This document shows, in pieces, positions 1 to 9,092 of a DNA stretch of 51,542 bases (the stretch's first letter is position 1; each line of letters begins with the position of its first letter). This DNA is from Spirochaetales bacterium. Its GTDB lineage: Bacteria > Spirochaetota > Spirochaetia > JAFGXN01. Both the position numbers and the translations under genes were made by a program. The notes below the pieces were generated by a model. That model was not told where the DNA came from. It saw only the letters and a list, made by a program, of their open reading frames with translations, and ran no database searches. The stretch is taken from assembly GCA_016936615.1 (NCBI GenBank), contig JAFGXN010000112.1:1-51542 (forward strand). Reading direction: 5' to 3'.

Positions 1-1557
1 AAAATTTTAAATTTTTGTAAAGAGAATAATGTTTCGAAGTTGGTAATTAATCCAGGTGAATATATTATTTCTACCGAAAATGCAGTAAAGCTTGAACATG
101 ATATTTTTAATGGAGGGTTTCCAAATGTTCCCGAAGAGCTTTATACTCCAGGTTTTAAATACGATATTGGAATTTTGATTTCAGAATTTTCTGATTTTAC
201 GATTGATGCTGCTGGCGTTACATTTGTCTGCCGTGGTTGGATGGAGCCTTTGTCTATAAGAAATTGTCGTAACATCACGATAAATGGTTTGTCTATCGAT
301 TATGAGAGAAAGCCAAATAGTGTTGGAAAGGTTGTTAACGTTACAAATAGTTTCTTTGACGTAGAATTTTATGATTATAATGAGGTTTCAGCCTCTGCAT
401 GCTTCCCGAGAATCACTTTTTGGGATTCTGAAACAAGGATAATCTATAAAAATGATTTTTACACAAAAGGAAAAGAGAATTTGGGCAATAATTCCATACG
501 CTTTTTCGGTAGTGTTAGCAGGGAAATCCTAGGTCTTGATGCTGTTGCAGTCCATTCTCTTCATTTTCGGCCTGCAATTCTAGTAAATGAGACAGAAAAT
601 ATACTTTTTGACTCAGTTTCGATTCATGCACAGCCAGGAATGGGGCTTGTCGGTAACCACAGCGGTAATATTTCATTGAAAAATTTCAGAGTTGTCCCGG
701 TTGAAGGCGGTTATCAGTCCTCAAATACTGATGCTACACACTTTACTGCCTGCTACGGTGAAATATCTTTTGATAATTGTCAATTTCAGGGTCAGGGCGA
801 TGATGCAACTAATATTCATGGATTTTATCACTCTATTTTGAATGGTGGTGGTTCTAATCAGTGCGATATCTCAGTCATCTGGAATCAGAATGATCTCTCG
901 TCTGTGATGAATACTCACGCTTCGCTGCTTGATTATCCTGATGTGGGTGATACCTTTGCATTGGTAAAAAGGTCAACTCTCCAGACTGTAGATTTTTTCC
1001 AGGTAGTTTCAAATATTCAGAAGCCTCTTGAATGGAAAAATTCAGTTACCCTTGATAAGAATCTTCCACGGGATATTCGCAACTTTTTTCTAATAAACAT
1101 AACGAAAATGCCTTCAGTGAAGATAATGAATACTACTGTGAAGTCCAGCCTTGCCCGAGGCTTTCTTATCAAGACCTCGAATGTCTTAATAGAAAATTGT
1201 CTTGTAGAGAATATTACCGGAACAGCAGTTCAGATTAGTGCAGAAGGGGACTGGCTCGAAGGTACTACTGGTTCGAATATTACAGTCCGCAATTGTCGTT
1301 TCATAAACTGTGGACGAGGCAGCGGAACGCAGATGAATGCCTGCGGGATATCTGTTAATACTAAGGCGCCTTACAGATTCAAGAGGGGGCTCTATAAGAA
1401 TTTACGCTTCGAGAATAATGTTATCGAGGGTGGCGGTGCAAAATACGGAATATATCTCACATGTGCTGAGGATGTGTTTTTGTTGAATAATAAAATTTCG
1501 GGATGCAGAGTTCCTACATATATATTTGCATCTCGAAATATAATAAATAAGAATTGA
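1..1557 (+). CDS. GH110-like parallel beta-helix protein, 5' end outside the window
   Basis: The frame is open from base 1, so the true start and any signal peptide lie upstream; a TTG at 40 is only the first start-like codon and is probably internal. The protein is a right-handed beta-helix with many Asn-rich turns (NITINGL, NISLKNF, NVLIENC). It shares with the GH110 alpha-1,3-galactosidase at 9093-10859 the arrangement of an Asp before His-Phe (DATHF, near 730) and an Asp pair in GQGDDATNIHG (near 799-804). In GH110 enzymes Asp residues at these places form the active site. Cleavage of terminal alpha-1,3-linked galactose is therefore the best guess. The next gene follows after 26 bases with its own ribosome binding site, so the two are probably one operon. 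Similarity to other beta-helix glycosidases or lyases cannot be excluded. Confidence 0.65.
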   Translation, partial: KILNFCKENNVSKLVINPGEYIISTENAVKLEHDIFNGGFPNVPEELYTPGFKYDIGILISEFSDFTIDAAGVTFVCRGWMEPLSIRNCRNITINGLSIDYERKPNSVGKVVNVTNSFFDVEFYDYNEVSASACFPRITFWDSETRIIYKNDFYTKGKENLGNNSIRFFGSVSREILGLDAVAVHSLHFRPAILVNETENILFDSVSIHAQPGMGLVGNHSGNISLKNFRVVPVEGGYQSSNTDATHFTACYGEISFDNCQFQGQGDDATNIHGFYHSILNGGGSNQCDISVIWNQNDLSSVMNTHASLLDYPDVGDTFALVKRSTLQTVDFFQVVSNIQKPLEWKNSVTLDKNLPRDIRNFFLINITKMPSVKIMNTTVKSSLARGFLIKTSNVLIENCLVENITGTAVQISAEGDWLEGTTGSNITVRNCRFINCGRGSGTQMNACGISVNTKAPYRFKRGLYKNLRFENNVIEGGGAKYGIYLTCAEDVFLLNNKISGCRVPTYIFASRNIINKN

Positions 1558-1583
1558 TATTATAGAATAATTTTGGAGGTTTT

Positions 1584-4500
1584 ATGAAAAAGGTTAAAGG
1601 GCTTATAATTGCAGCGCTATCAGCTGTTTTAGTTCTTTCAGTTTCGTCTTGTGTTCATTTTTCAGATTTAAACGATCTTGAGGTTGCAGATTATGGTATT
1701 GCTGATACACCTTGGGCAGAGAAATATGGAAATCACAGGGCTGTTGTTGATGTTGCAGATGCAGATTCTGCAGTTTTTGTACGGATTCCATGGAGATTGA
1801 AGAACTCGCCTGCTGGTAAGCGTATCATTGTGGTTGAGGCTTCGACAGGTCAAGAAATTTCTTTAATACGTCGTTCTGGGATTAATCGATTTTCTGGAGA
1901 TATTACTTTTAAAAGTAATCAGGCTGGGCAATATTTTGTCTATTACATGCCTTATACTCCAGATCCTGGCTGGGCTGGTTTCAAAGGTGGATATCTTCTT
2001 CCTAATGTTTCAAATTATTTCCCTTCTGCAAAAGAGATAAAGTCTGGAGAGTTGGTAAAAATTGAATCCCGAACTGCACATGACTCTTTTTTTCCTATGG
2101 AGGTTTGTGCCACAAACCGAGAGATGTCTCAACTTCTGGCTAAAGAGAAAGGAAAGGATTATCTAGTGTTTCCAGAGGATAGGCTTTATCAAGTACGCAT
2201 GAAAAAGTACCTTCCGGCGCGCTGGATTAAAGATGGCGAAAGGTTATCTTTTTCCGGTACGGCATCTAGAAATGAATATTACCCATTTCAGATAGCGCTT
2301 TACCCTTTGAAAAGAAATTTGAAAAATGTGACCTTTGCTTATTCTGGCTTAAAAGGACCTGGTGGGGCGTCTATTGAGCCGTCAAGATTTACATGTTTTA
2401 ATATAGAAGGATTCGATTATACTGGAAAGTATTTCACAAAGATTGTAGATGTTGCAAAGCACAATATTCAGCCTTTCTGGATTGGTATTGATATTCCATC
2501 CGATGCAGTAGCTGGAGTATATTCTGGTTATGTTGATATTCTTATCGATGGCGAGGTTGACAGGCGGGTAGATCTTGAAATTACTATCGACTCTCAACTT
2601 CTTGAGGATAGGGGAGATAGTGATTTGTGGCGAATGGCTCGTCTTCGCTGGCTTAATTCTACAGCCGGGCTTGACGACGATGTCATGATTGCTCCATTCT
2701 CAAAGATTGAATATCGAGCCGATGGTGATAATATTGTTTTCGGCATACTGAACAGGCATATTACAATCGGCGCAAATGGCCTGCCGTTGTCGATAATGGT
2801 GGGCGGTCGGGAGATTCTCAGTGAGCCTGTGGCGTTTAAACTAGATGGCAGTGAGAAATTTACTTTTTCAAAAGCTGAGATTACTTCGAGCAAGGCCTAT
2901 TCAGTTACGTGGAAGACAAGTTATTCTAGCAGTCTTGCTTCTTATTCTCTTACTGGAAAGCTTGAGGCTGATGGTCACCTTGATTTTTCAATTGAAGTTG
3001 TAACTGGAAAGAGTTGTCTTGAGAGACCTTCTCTCTCGTATTCTTTGACTACAGAGGCCTCTGAGTATCTCTTTGGTTTGTCTGGAGGTGCACAACGCAC
3101 GCCAGCATTTGCTAGGTTCAAATGGTCTGGGCCTCGTGATAGTTTCTGGATTGGTAGTGCGTGGGCAGGAATCCATTGCGAACTCAAAGGTGCTGAATAT
3201 ACAGGTCCTCTATTGAATTTGTACAAGCCTGCCTATCCAAAATTATGGCATAACAATTCTCTTGGTTCGATTTCTGTAAAGAAATCTGAGGATTCTTCAG
3301 TTGTAACAGTTACCAGTGGATTAAAACTTCTTAATAAGGATGAGAAAAAAAATTACGAGTTTGCCTTTATCATTACTCCTGTAAAAGATCTAGACTGGAA
3401 CGACCATTTTTCAAATAGATATTATCATGCGACACCGCAGAATGAACAGGTTGTATTTAACAACTTTGACCCTGAGACATATTTTCCATATATGCCGCTT
3501 GATGACCATTTAAAGACTGGAATAAATGTCTTGAATATTCACCATGCTCAGAAAGCTAATCCATATATAAATTATCCTTTTGCTACTCCAGAAAAGATTA
3601 AGGAGACAGTGAAAGAGGCTCATTCAAAAGGTTTGAAGATTAAGTATTATTACACAGTCAGAGAGCTGACAAATGCAGTCTATGAAATCTGGGCACTTCG
3701 AAGTCTAGGAGATGAGATATTTAAATATGGTAATGGTGGTGGTGCTCCATGGCTTAGAGAACATCTTGAAGATGATTATATTCCAGCATGGTATTCTCAC
3801 AATGGCGAAGATTTGATGCCGGATGCTGCTTTGACTACATCAGGAATTACCCGCTGGTATAATTATTATGTAGAAGGTCTGCGATGGATGGTCAAAAATT
3901 ATGATATCGATGGTGTCTACATGGATGATGTTGCCTTTGACAGAACAATCTTGAAGAGAATGAGACGGCTTATGCAGGAGACAAAGCCTGGCTGCATGAT
4001 TGACTTGCATTCCAATACAGGTTTCTCAAAAGGACCAGCGCTTCAGTACCTGGAATTTTTCCCATATCTTGATAGATTGTGGTTCGGCGAATCATTTCAG
4101 TATAATTCTTTCACTCCGGCAGAGTTCCTTGTCGAGGCTTCTGGAATTCCTTTCGGTGTAGGCTCAAATATGCTTAATGCAGGTGGAAATTTGTGGCGTG
4201 GACTTCTCTTTGGAATGACTTCTCGTTATCCTTGGTTCACTGAGAACCATATTAGTGATCCTCGTCCAGCATGGAAACTTCTGGACTACATCGGAACCAA
4301 AGATTTTTCTTTTATTCCGTACTGGGATGAAAATTCATTTGTTTCAACTGGCGATGATTCTATTCTTGCTTCGACCTATATCTCCGGCGATAAAAAGAGA
4401 ATAATGATCTGTTTTGCAAACTGGGGAAATTCTGTAAAGAAAGTCTCACCCGAATTTGATTTTTCAAAGCTAGGACTTAATACAGAAGATTATGAAATTT

Positions 4501-4601
4501 CTTTTGCCGAGGTTGACGGCTTTCAGAAGGCTGGAGAGTTCTCCGGTTCTCTTTCAATCCGTCCTGTCGAGGGAGCTATCCTTTTTGCAGTAAAAAAATA
4601 A
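1584..4601 (+). CDS. Lipoprotein with DUF6067/GH123-like glycoside hydrolase domain
   Basis: A 1005-residue protein with a lipoprotein signal peptide (lipobox VSSC, Cys23) and a strong ribosome binding site, TTTTGGAGG. The middle part (about 215-335) contains ASRNEYYPFQIALYP and VPVxGxYSGYVDI-like beta-sandwich features known from the N-terminal module of DUF6067/GH123-type proteins. The C-terminal half has TIM-barrel features, including DGVYMDDVAFDR and a following LHSNTG stretch; acidic residues there are candidates for catalysis. Family members are mostly uncharacterised but sit in polysaccharide loci of gut and marine bacteria. The gene lies just downstream of a GH110-like gene, and a terminator follows at 4632. 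Substrate unknown; a role in galactan or aminosugar glycan cleavage is inference. Confidence 0.7.
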   Translation: MKKVKGLIIAALSAVLVLSVSSCVHFSDLNDLEVADYGIADTPWAEKYGNHRAVVDVADADSAVFVRIPWRLKNSPAGKRIIVVEASTGQEISLIRRSGINRFSGDITFKSNQAGQYFVYYMPYTPDPGWAGFKGGYLLPNVSNYFPSAKEIKSGELVKIESRTAHDSFFPMEVCATNREMSQLLAKEKGKDYLVFPEDRLYQVRMKKYLPARWIKDGERLSFSGTASRNEYYPFQIALYPLKRNLKNVTFAYSGLKGPGGASIEPSRFTCFNIEGFDYTGKYFTKIVDVAKHNIQPFWIGIDIPSDAVAGVYSGYVDILIDGEVDRRVDLEITIDSQLLEDRGDSDLWRMARLRWLNSTAGLDDDVMIAPFSKIEYRADGDNIVFGILNRHITIGANGLPLSIMVGGREILSEPVAFKLDGSEKFTFSKAEITSSKAYSVTWKTSYSSSLASYSLTGKLEADGHLDFSIEVVTGKSCLERPSLSYSLTTEASEYLFGLSGGAQRTPAFARFKWSGPRDSFWIGSAWAGIHCELKGAEYTGPLLNLYKPAYPKLWHNNSLGSISVKKSEDSSVVTVTSGLKLLNKDEKKNYEFAFIITPVKDLDWNDHFSNRYYHATPQNEQVVFNNFDPETYFPYMPLDDHLKTGINVLNIHHAQKANPYINYPFATPEKIKETVKEAHSKGLKIKYYYTVRELTNAVYEIWALRSLGDEIFKYGNGGGAPWLREHLEDDYIPAWYSHNGEDLMPDAALTTSGITRWYNYYVEGLRWMVKNYDIDGVYMDDVAFDRTILKRMRRLMQETKPGCMIDLHSNTGFSKGPALQYLEFFPYLDRLWFGESFQYNSFTPAEFLVEASGIPFGVGSNMLNAGGNLWRGLLFGMTSRYPWFTENHISDPRPAWKLLDYIGTKDFSFIPYWDENSFVSTGDDSILASTYISGDKKRIMICFANWGNSVKKVSPEFDFSKLGLNTEDYEISFAEVDGFQKAGEFSGSLSIRPVEGAILFAVKK

Positions 4602-4631
4602 AATCTGGGTTAATACCCCTTTTCTATCTAG

Positions 4632-4671
4632 CAGCTTCTGATTCACCTACGTTTCAGGAGCTGTTTTTTTT
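4632..4671 (+). terminator. Rho-independent terminator after the DUF6067 gene
   Basis: A nine-base stem, CAGCTTCTG with CAGGAGCTG (one G-T pair), a 14-base loop and a run of eight T. It separates the first operon from the phosphoesterase pair. Confidence 0.7.
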
Positions 4672-4739
4672 GTAAAAAAATATTCCATTTATTCATTCCA
4701 TGTTATAATTCTAAAGTAAGTTTTAGTTTTGGGGGTTAA

Positions 4740-5618
4740 ATGAAAAAAAAACTTTTATTAATGGCAAGTGTAATGCTTGCAGTGTCTTGTAATATGCTTG
4801 GGGGCAGTTACAACAAGGAAGAGGATGTCCTTCCTGAAAGCTTGAAGGTTCTGACATGGAATGTCTGGAATGGTTTTATGAATCCGCTTGATAATACTCC
4901 GGATGATTTATCGTATTCAGATGAAACGTTTAATTATTCTTACGGGAATGGGACAGCGTGGGTAAAATCTCAGAATCCTGATGTCTGTATTTTTACAGAG
5001 TTTAAGTATTTTGAGACAGTAGAGAAACAGAAGGCTTTTCTCGATAAGATTGGACATGACTATTTTGTAATTTTGAAGACTTATGGATATCCCATAGCTG
5101 TTTCTTCAAAACGACCAATAAAAATTGTTGAGAAATATATTCCAAGTGTCGGTCATGGTTATCTTGTTGTTCGAACTTTCGGCGTAACATTTATCGGTGC
5201 TCATCTTCATCCAGGTGCTGTCGACAATAGAATAGCAGAGGTCGAGAGGATTATGCAGAATGTAAAGAAGTTTATTGATTCAGGGGAGTCGGTTATTTTA
5301 ATGGGCGATTTTAATAATCGTGCTGAGTCAGATGCGGCTTTTTATGATGCTCGGGGAGATGTCAAACAGGATTATCGACCGATGAATATGTTGTTGGCGG
5401 ATGGATTGTTATTTGATCTGTTCGCAGAATCTGGTAGGGATTTTCAAGGCACTTACTATGCACCTAGTTCAGCTGAGGCTCGTGAAAGAATTGATTATAT
5501 TCTTGCTTCGCGTGATATTGCAGGCTTTTGTTCAAATGTCTTTGTTGCTGATACGCCTGAGCTTTGTAAAAGTTCTGACCACTTGCCAGTTGTAGCAGAG
5601 TTTAAGTTTAACAAATAA
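4740..5618 (+). CDS. Endonuclease/exonuclease/phosphatase (EEP) family lipoprotein
   Basis: A 292-residue protein with lipobox AVSC (Cys17). The EEP catalytic set is present: TWNVWNG near residue 40 (Asn), a Glu in FTEFK, HLHPG (His), GDFNN (Asp, Asn) and SDHLPV at the end (Asp, His). Known family members hydrolyse phosphodiester or phosphomonoester bonds in nucleic acids, lipids or sugar phosphates with a divalent metal. Because this one is exported and lipid-anchored, an extracytoplasmic phosphodiester is the likely target. It is followed 19 bases later by another phosphoesterase lipoprotein with its own GGAGG, so the two form an operon. An extended -10 box TGTTATAAT at 4701-4709 lies upstream. 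The substrate cannot be read from sequence. Confidence 0.85.
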   Translation: MKKKLLLMASVMLAVSCNMLGGSYNKEEDVLPESLKVLTWNVWNGFMNPLDNTPDDLSYSDETFNYSYGNGTAWVKSQNPDVCIFTEFKYFETVEKQKAFLDKIGHDYFVILKTYGYPIAVSSKRPIKIVEKYIPSVGHGYLVVRTFGVTFIGAHLHPGAVDNRIAEVERIMQNVKKFIDSGESVILMGDFNNRAESDAAFYDARGDVKQDYRPMNMLLADGLLFDLFAESGRDFQGTYYAPSSAEARERIDYILASRDIAGFCSNVFVADTPELCKSSDHLPVVAEFKFNK

Positions 5619-5637
5619 TTGGATTGTTGGAGGACAA

Positions 5638-6660
5638 ATGAAATATTTAAAATATCTATTATTTTCTGTTATTCTGCTTAATTCCTGTCTACTTTTTGAT
5701 ACAAAGATTGATTCTTCTCTGGCAGAGGTTAAATTGGAGAAGGAAGTTGGTGACGGTGATTTAAAATTTATGGTTGTCGCTGATATTCATCCTGAAATGA
5801 GTTCTGATTCTCTAGAGAGGATGGATGCATTTTTGACAAAGGCAAATGATGAGAAAGTCGATTTTATTATTCAGCTTGGGGATTTTGTAGAGCCGGCTGA
5901 AGATCCTACTGGAGAGATTATTGCTAAATGGAACTCTTTCCCGGGGAATAAATTACATGTTCTTGGCAATCATGATATGGACCATGGTTCAAAGCAGGAA
6001 GTAATGAAATACTGGGGAATAAGGTCAAACTGTTATTTTGTTGATGTTAAGGGGACACGGCTTATTGTCTTAGATCCGAACTTCTTTGTCGATTCAAGCA
6101 ACAGATTTGTTAATTATTCCTCTGGAAATTATTATGCGCACAGCTCTACGAGGGGAACAATTCCTCCGTCACAGTTAGCCTGGCTTGATCAGGTTATATC
6201 AGAAGCATCAGGACGGGTTATGGTCTTCAGCCATCAGAGCCTATCTCATCCAGGCTCAATTAAGAATTCCTCAGAGGTTCGAAGTCTTTTTGAGCGCTAT
6301 AACAAAGGGGAAATGAAAAAGGTTGTTGCCTGCTTCAATGGTCATGAACATGTCGATGTCGCTGAGAATATAAACGGAATTTATTATATTCAGATCAACA
6401 GCACCACTTATCAGTGGCTAGGCGGCAACATCGGCAGATATTCAGAGGAAGAGTATAGTCAGTTATCTGGAAGAGAGAAAGATTTGATAATGTATGATAG
6501 CTCTCTTTTTGCCATAGTTACATTGGAAGAGTCTAGACTTGTGATTAAGGGGGTAGAGGGGAGCATCGTTGGACCTTTGCCTGACATGGAAGAGTATAGC
6601 AAGTTGTATAATGGGTTACCATTGTCGGCTAGCATAACTGATAAGGTTTTAGAATTATAG
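5638..6660 (+). CDS. Calcineurin-like metallophosphoesterase lipoprotein
   Basis: A 340-residue protein with lipobox LNSC (Cys17) and a good ribosome binding site, TTGGAGG. All five metallophosphoesterase motifs are visible in order: VADIHPE (Asp, His), GDFVEP (Asp), GNHD, FSHQS (His) and NGHEHVD (GHxH). These bind two metal ions that activate water for phosphate ester cleavage. The gene is paired with the EEP lipoprotein before it and ends at a perfect terminator. Two unrelated phosphoesterase folds side by side on the cell surface suggest stepwise removal of phosphate from one exported substrate, for instance a phosphodiester then a phosphomonoester; this is inference. Confidence 0.85.
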   Translation: MKYLKYLLFSVILLNSCLLFDTKIDSSLAEVKLEKEVGDGDLKFMVVADIHPEMSSDSLERMDAFLTKANDEKVDFIIQLGDFVEPAEDPTGEIIAKWNSFPGNKLHVLGNHDMDHGSKQEVMKYWGIRSNCYFVDVKGTRLIVLDPNFFVDSSNRFVNYSSGNYYAHSSTRGTIPPSQLAWLDQVISEASGRVMVFSHQSLSHPGSIKNSSEVRSLFERYNKGEMKKVVACFNGHEHVDVAENINGIYYIQINSTTYQWLGGNIGRYSEEEYSQLSGREKDLIMYDSSLFAIVTLEESRLVIKGVEGSIVGPLPDMEEYSKLYNGLPLSASITDKVLEL

Positions 6661-6671
6661 TTATTTAACAG

Positions 6672-6706
6672 AAATAGGCCTTTATAACAAAAAAGGTCTA
6701 TTTTTT
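6672..6706 (+). terminator. Rho-independent terminator after the phosphoesterase pair
   Basis: A 12-base stem (6672-6683 with 6692-6703, one G-T pair), an 8-base loop and T6. Confidence 0.8.
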
Positions 6707-6744
6707 ATTTCAGTCATATGTTAAAATAGTCTAAGAGGTATATT

Positions 6745-7539
6745 ATGGCTATAAAATCAGTATCAGTAATATATTTTTCGCCAACAGGAACGAGTTTCAA
6801 AATTGCAGAATCCTTTGCTTTAGGACTGGCTTGCGACAGCGTTCAATGGATAGATATTACAGATCCCAATCTTAGAGAAAAATCGCAAGATATTAAATCA
6901 GATTTAGTTGTTATCGGCTTTCCCGTCTATGAAGAGCATATTCCGCCTTTTGTTCTTGATTCTTTGAAAAAAATGCAATTTAATGTGAAAGCTGCGGCAG
7001 GATTTTCGCTTTATGGCAACATCGGATATGGTCGAAGTTTGCAGGAAATTCATTCTTTTTGTTCTGAACGTAAGATTCCTGTTCTCGGGTTAGGCGCCTT
7101 TATCGGGGAGCACTCTTTTGCCACTTCAGAAGCCCCACTTGCTGTCGGGCGACCAAATCTTGACGATTTAGCTGAAGCTAGAATGTTTGGCAAATTAGTT
7201 TCTGAGAGGTTTGATTCAAGTTTTTTTCTTGAAAAAAAAGATATCCCTGGCAAGATTCCATTTGTTGCAAGGTTTATGCCTAAAAACAGTGCGAAGATAT
7301 TTACGTCAGAACCTGTAATTAATTCTAACTGCATAAAGTGTGGTCTTTGTATTAGCAAATGTCCAATGGGAGCAATCAATAGTGATTACTCGATCGACAA
7401 TGATAAATGCATAAGATGTTTTGCCTGTGTGAAATCATGTAAGTTTAAAGGGCGTGAGATAAAATACAAGAAAAGATTCCTCATAAAACCAATGTTTAAT
7501 CTCAGTAATTTAAAGAAAAAAAAGAATTTTATTATCTAG
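6745..7539 (+). CDS. Flavodoxin plus ferredoxin protein (EFR1 type)
   Basis: A 264-residue soluble protein. The N-terminal flavodoxin part has the FMN phosphate loop YFSPTGTSFK near residue 12 and continues to about residue 165. The C-terminal part carries two 4Fe-4S motifs, CIKCGLCISKC and CIRCFACVKSC, typical of bacterial ferredoxins. Proteins of this fused EFR1 type are thought to move electrons between FMN and iron-sulfur clusters in anaerobes; partners are generally unknown. It has a ribosome binding site AAGAGG and an extended -10-like TGTTAAAAT at 6719-6727, and stands as a single gene between two terminators. It has no evident link to the glycosidases. It fits an anaerobic or fermentative host. 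Confidence 0.85.
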   Translation: MAIKSVSVIYFSPTGTSFKIAESFALGLACDSVQWIDITDPNLREKSQDIKSDLVVIGFPVYEEHIPPFVLDSLKKMQFNVKAAAGFSLYGNIGYGRSLQEIHSFCSERKIPVLGLGAFIGEHSFATSEAPLAVGRPNLDDLAEARMFGKLVSERFDSSFFLEKKDIPGKIPFVARFMPKNSAKIFTSEPVINSNCIKCGLCISKCPMGAINSDYSIDNDKCIRCFACVKSCKFKGREIKYKKRFLIKPMFNLSNLKKKKNFII

Positions 7540-7555
7540 TTTTATTGAAAAAAAT

Positions 7556-7579
7556 ACAGGCTACCAGATGGCAGCCTGT
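7556..7579. terminator. Bidirectional terminator between convergent genes
   Basis: ACAGGCTACC pairs with GGCAGCCTGT (one mismatch) around a short loop, with A-rich sequence on the left and T-rich on the right. It can end transcription of both the flavodoxin gene and the GH29 gene. Confidence 0.65.
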
Positions 7580-7586
7580 GTTTGTG

Positions 7587-9083
7587 TTATTTTGTAACCC
7601 GTATCGTCAGCGCATATTCATAATCAACATCTGGAATTGTCAATTTAACTTTTCCATTTTCATTGCTGATTGACACTGCACTGTTGTTTCCTAGAATCTC
7701 TGCTGAAATATTCTCAGAATAGTTGAGGTTGTCGATAGTTATAGTTTTTCCCTCTGGAAGCTTAGGAATTATTACGTAAAGTAGATTTCCTTTGCTTGTG
7801 AAGAATGCCTCTTTCTGAGGTTCTCCCGGTTTAGCATTTATTGTCTGGTCAAGAATGTCATAGCCGCCACCAAACTCAGATCGGCGTTCATTTTCACTTT
7901 TTCCTGCCTTCCATTGATAAGGTTTCTGCCACATCCTAGTTCCGTAGATTGCTTCGCCGTTTATAGCGAGCCATCGACCGATATCTCTCAATCTCTGCTG
8001 CTGTACTTCTGGGATAGTTCCGTCTGCCATCGGCCCTACATTTAATAGAAGATTTCCGCCTCGGGAAGCAATATCTATCAACATCAGGATGAGTTCTTGC
8101 GAACTTCTGTAGCTTTCAATATCTTCGTTCTGATTGAAACCGTATGACCAGCCGATTCCCCGGTTCTCTTCCCATGGGTGCGAATCATCTGCAAGGCCAG
8201 AGCCGTATTCAGTAGTGTAGTATCCTCCGTGCTTATGTCGAGTCTCCATTCCCCATCTGTCATTGACAACAATCTCTTTTGCACTTCTGGAATTATTGTA
8301 GAGCCATGCGAGAATTTCTTCGCTTCTCCAAGTTTTCGAGTGCAGAGACCACTCTCCATCAGCAAAAATTATAGATGGATCATATTTTGTTACCAGCTTC
8401 TGGAATTGTGGAATCATGTACTTGTCGATATACTCTCTTTTAGATCTATTCCATACTGGATTTCCCCACTCGTAGAGAGAGTAGTAGACACCGAATTTTA
8501 CGCTAGTCTTTTTCACCTCGTCAGATAGCTCTTTCAGAATATCTCGCATAGGCCCGATTACAGTCGAGTTCCAAGGTTTGTTGCGCATCTCAGATGCATG
8601 CTCGTTAGGCCAGAGGCAGAAACCCTCATGATGCTTAGATGTAATTGCAATATATTTTGCACCAGCCTCTTGGAAAAGTTCTGCCCATTGTTTCGGGTCG
8701 AAATTGTTAGCAGTAAAATCCTTTGCAAACTCTTCGTACTTGAAATCTTTCCCGTAGGTCTTATCGTGGTAGCGATGTACAGGTGTGTCGCCTGAGTGAG
8801 AATGCGCCCATGTGAATTTTCTCATGTAGTGCTTCCAGTACCACTCAGCATACGCCCCCCGCGGTGCATATGCTGGAACAGAGTAGACCCCCCAGTGGAT
8901 GAAAATTCCAAACTTCGCATCTTTGTACCACTGCGGAACTTCACGTGCATCCAACTCTGCCCAATCTGCCTGATAATTACCGTAAGGGCCTTCGATCTCC
9001 ACCGGCGATGGAGTCAGGCTGGCACATGATAAGACAGAGACTGTTATAATTAGTGTTATTATTGAAAAAAATACTCGTTTCAT
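7587..9083 (-). CDS. GH29 alpha-L-fucosidase, lipoprotein
   Basis: A 498-residue protein with lipobox VLSC (Cys20). The GH29 barrel begins with VPQWYKDAKFGIFIHWG, the most characteristic stretch of the family, followed by KHHEGFCLWP and a nucleophile region IIFADGEWS whose Asp is the expected catalytic base. GH29 enzymes remove alpha-linked L-fucose with retention. The last 100 residues form a beta-sandwich seen in many members. It lies 9 bases after the GH110 gene stop on the same strand, with its GGAGGAA ribosome binding site in the gap, so it is co-translated with GH110. The pair suits chains bearing both alpha-galactose and fucose. Some GH29-like proteins cleave other 6-deoxy or galactose substrates, so exact specificity is open. 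Confidence 0.9.
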   Translation of the reverse strand: MKRVFFSIITLIITVSVLSCASLTPSPVEIEGPYGNYQADWAELDAREVPQWYKDAKFGIFIHWGVYSVPAYAPRGAYAEWYWKHYMRKFTWAHSHSGDTPVHRYHDKTYGKDFKYEEFAKDFTANNFDPKQWAELFQEAGAKYIAITSKHHEGFCLWPNEHASEMRNKPWNSTVIGPMRDILKELSDEVKKTSVKFGVYYSLYEWGNPVWNRSKREYIDKYMIPQFQKLVTKYDPSIIFADGEWSLHSKTWRSEEILAWLYNNSRSAKEIVVNDRWGMETRHKHGGYYTTEYGSGLADDSHPWEENRGIGWSYGFNQNEDIESYRSSQELILMLIDIASRGGNLLLNVGPMADGTIPEVQQQRLRDIGRWLAINGEAIYGTRMWQKPYQWKAGKSENERRSEFGGGYDILDQTINAKPGEPQKEAFFTSKGNLLYVIIPKLPEGKTITIDNLNYSENISAEILGNNSAVSISNENGKVKLTIPDVDYEYALTIRVTK

Positions 9084-9092
9084 CTATTCCTC

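Noticed and set aside
5401-5595. Second gene overlapping the EEP gene
   Set aside because: It lies wholly within the EEP catalytic region in another frame, without a ribosome binding site.
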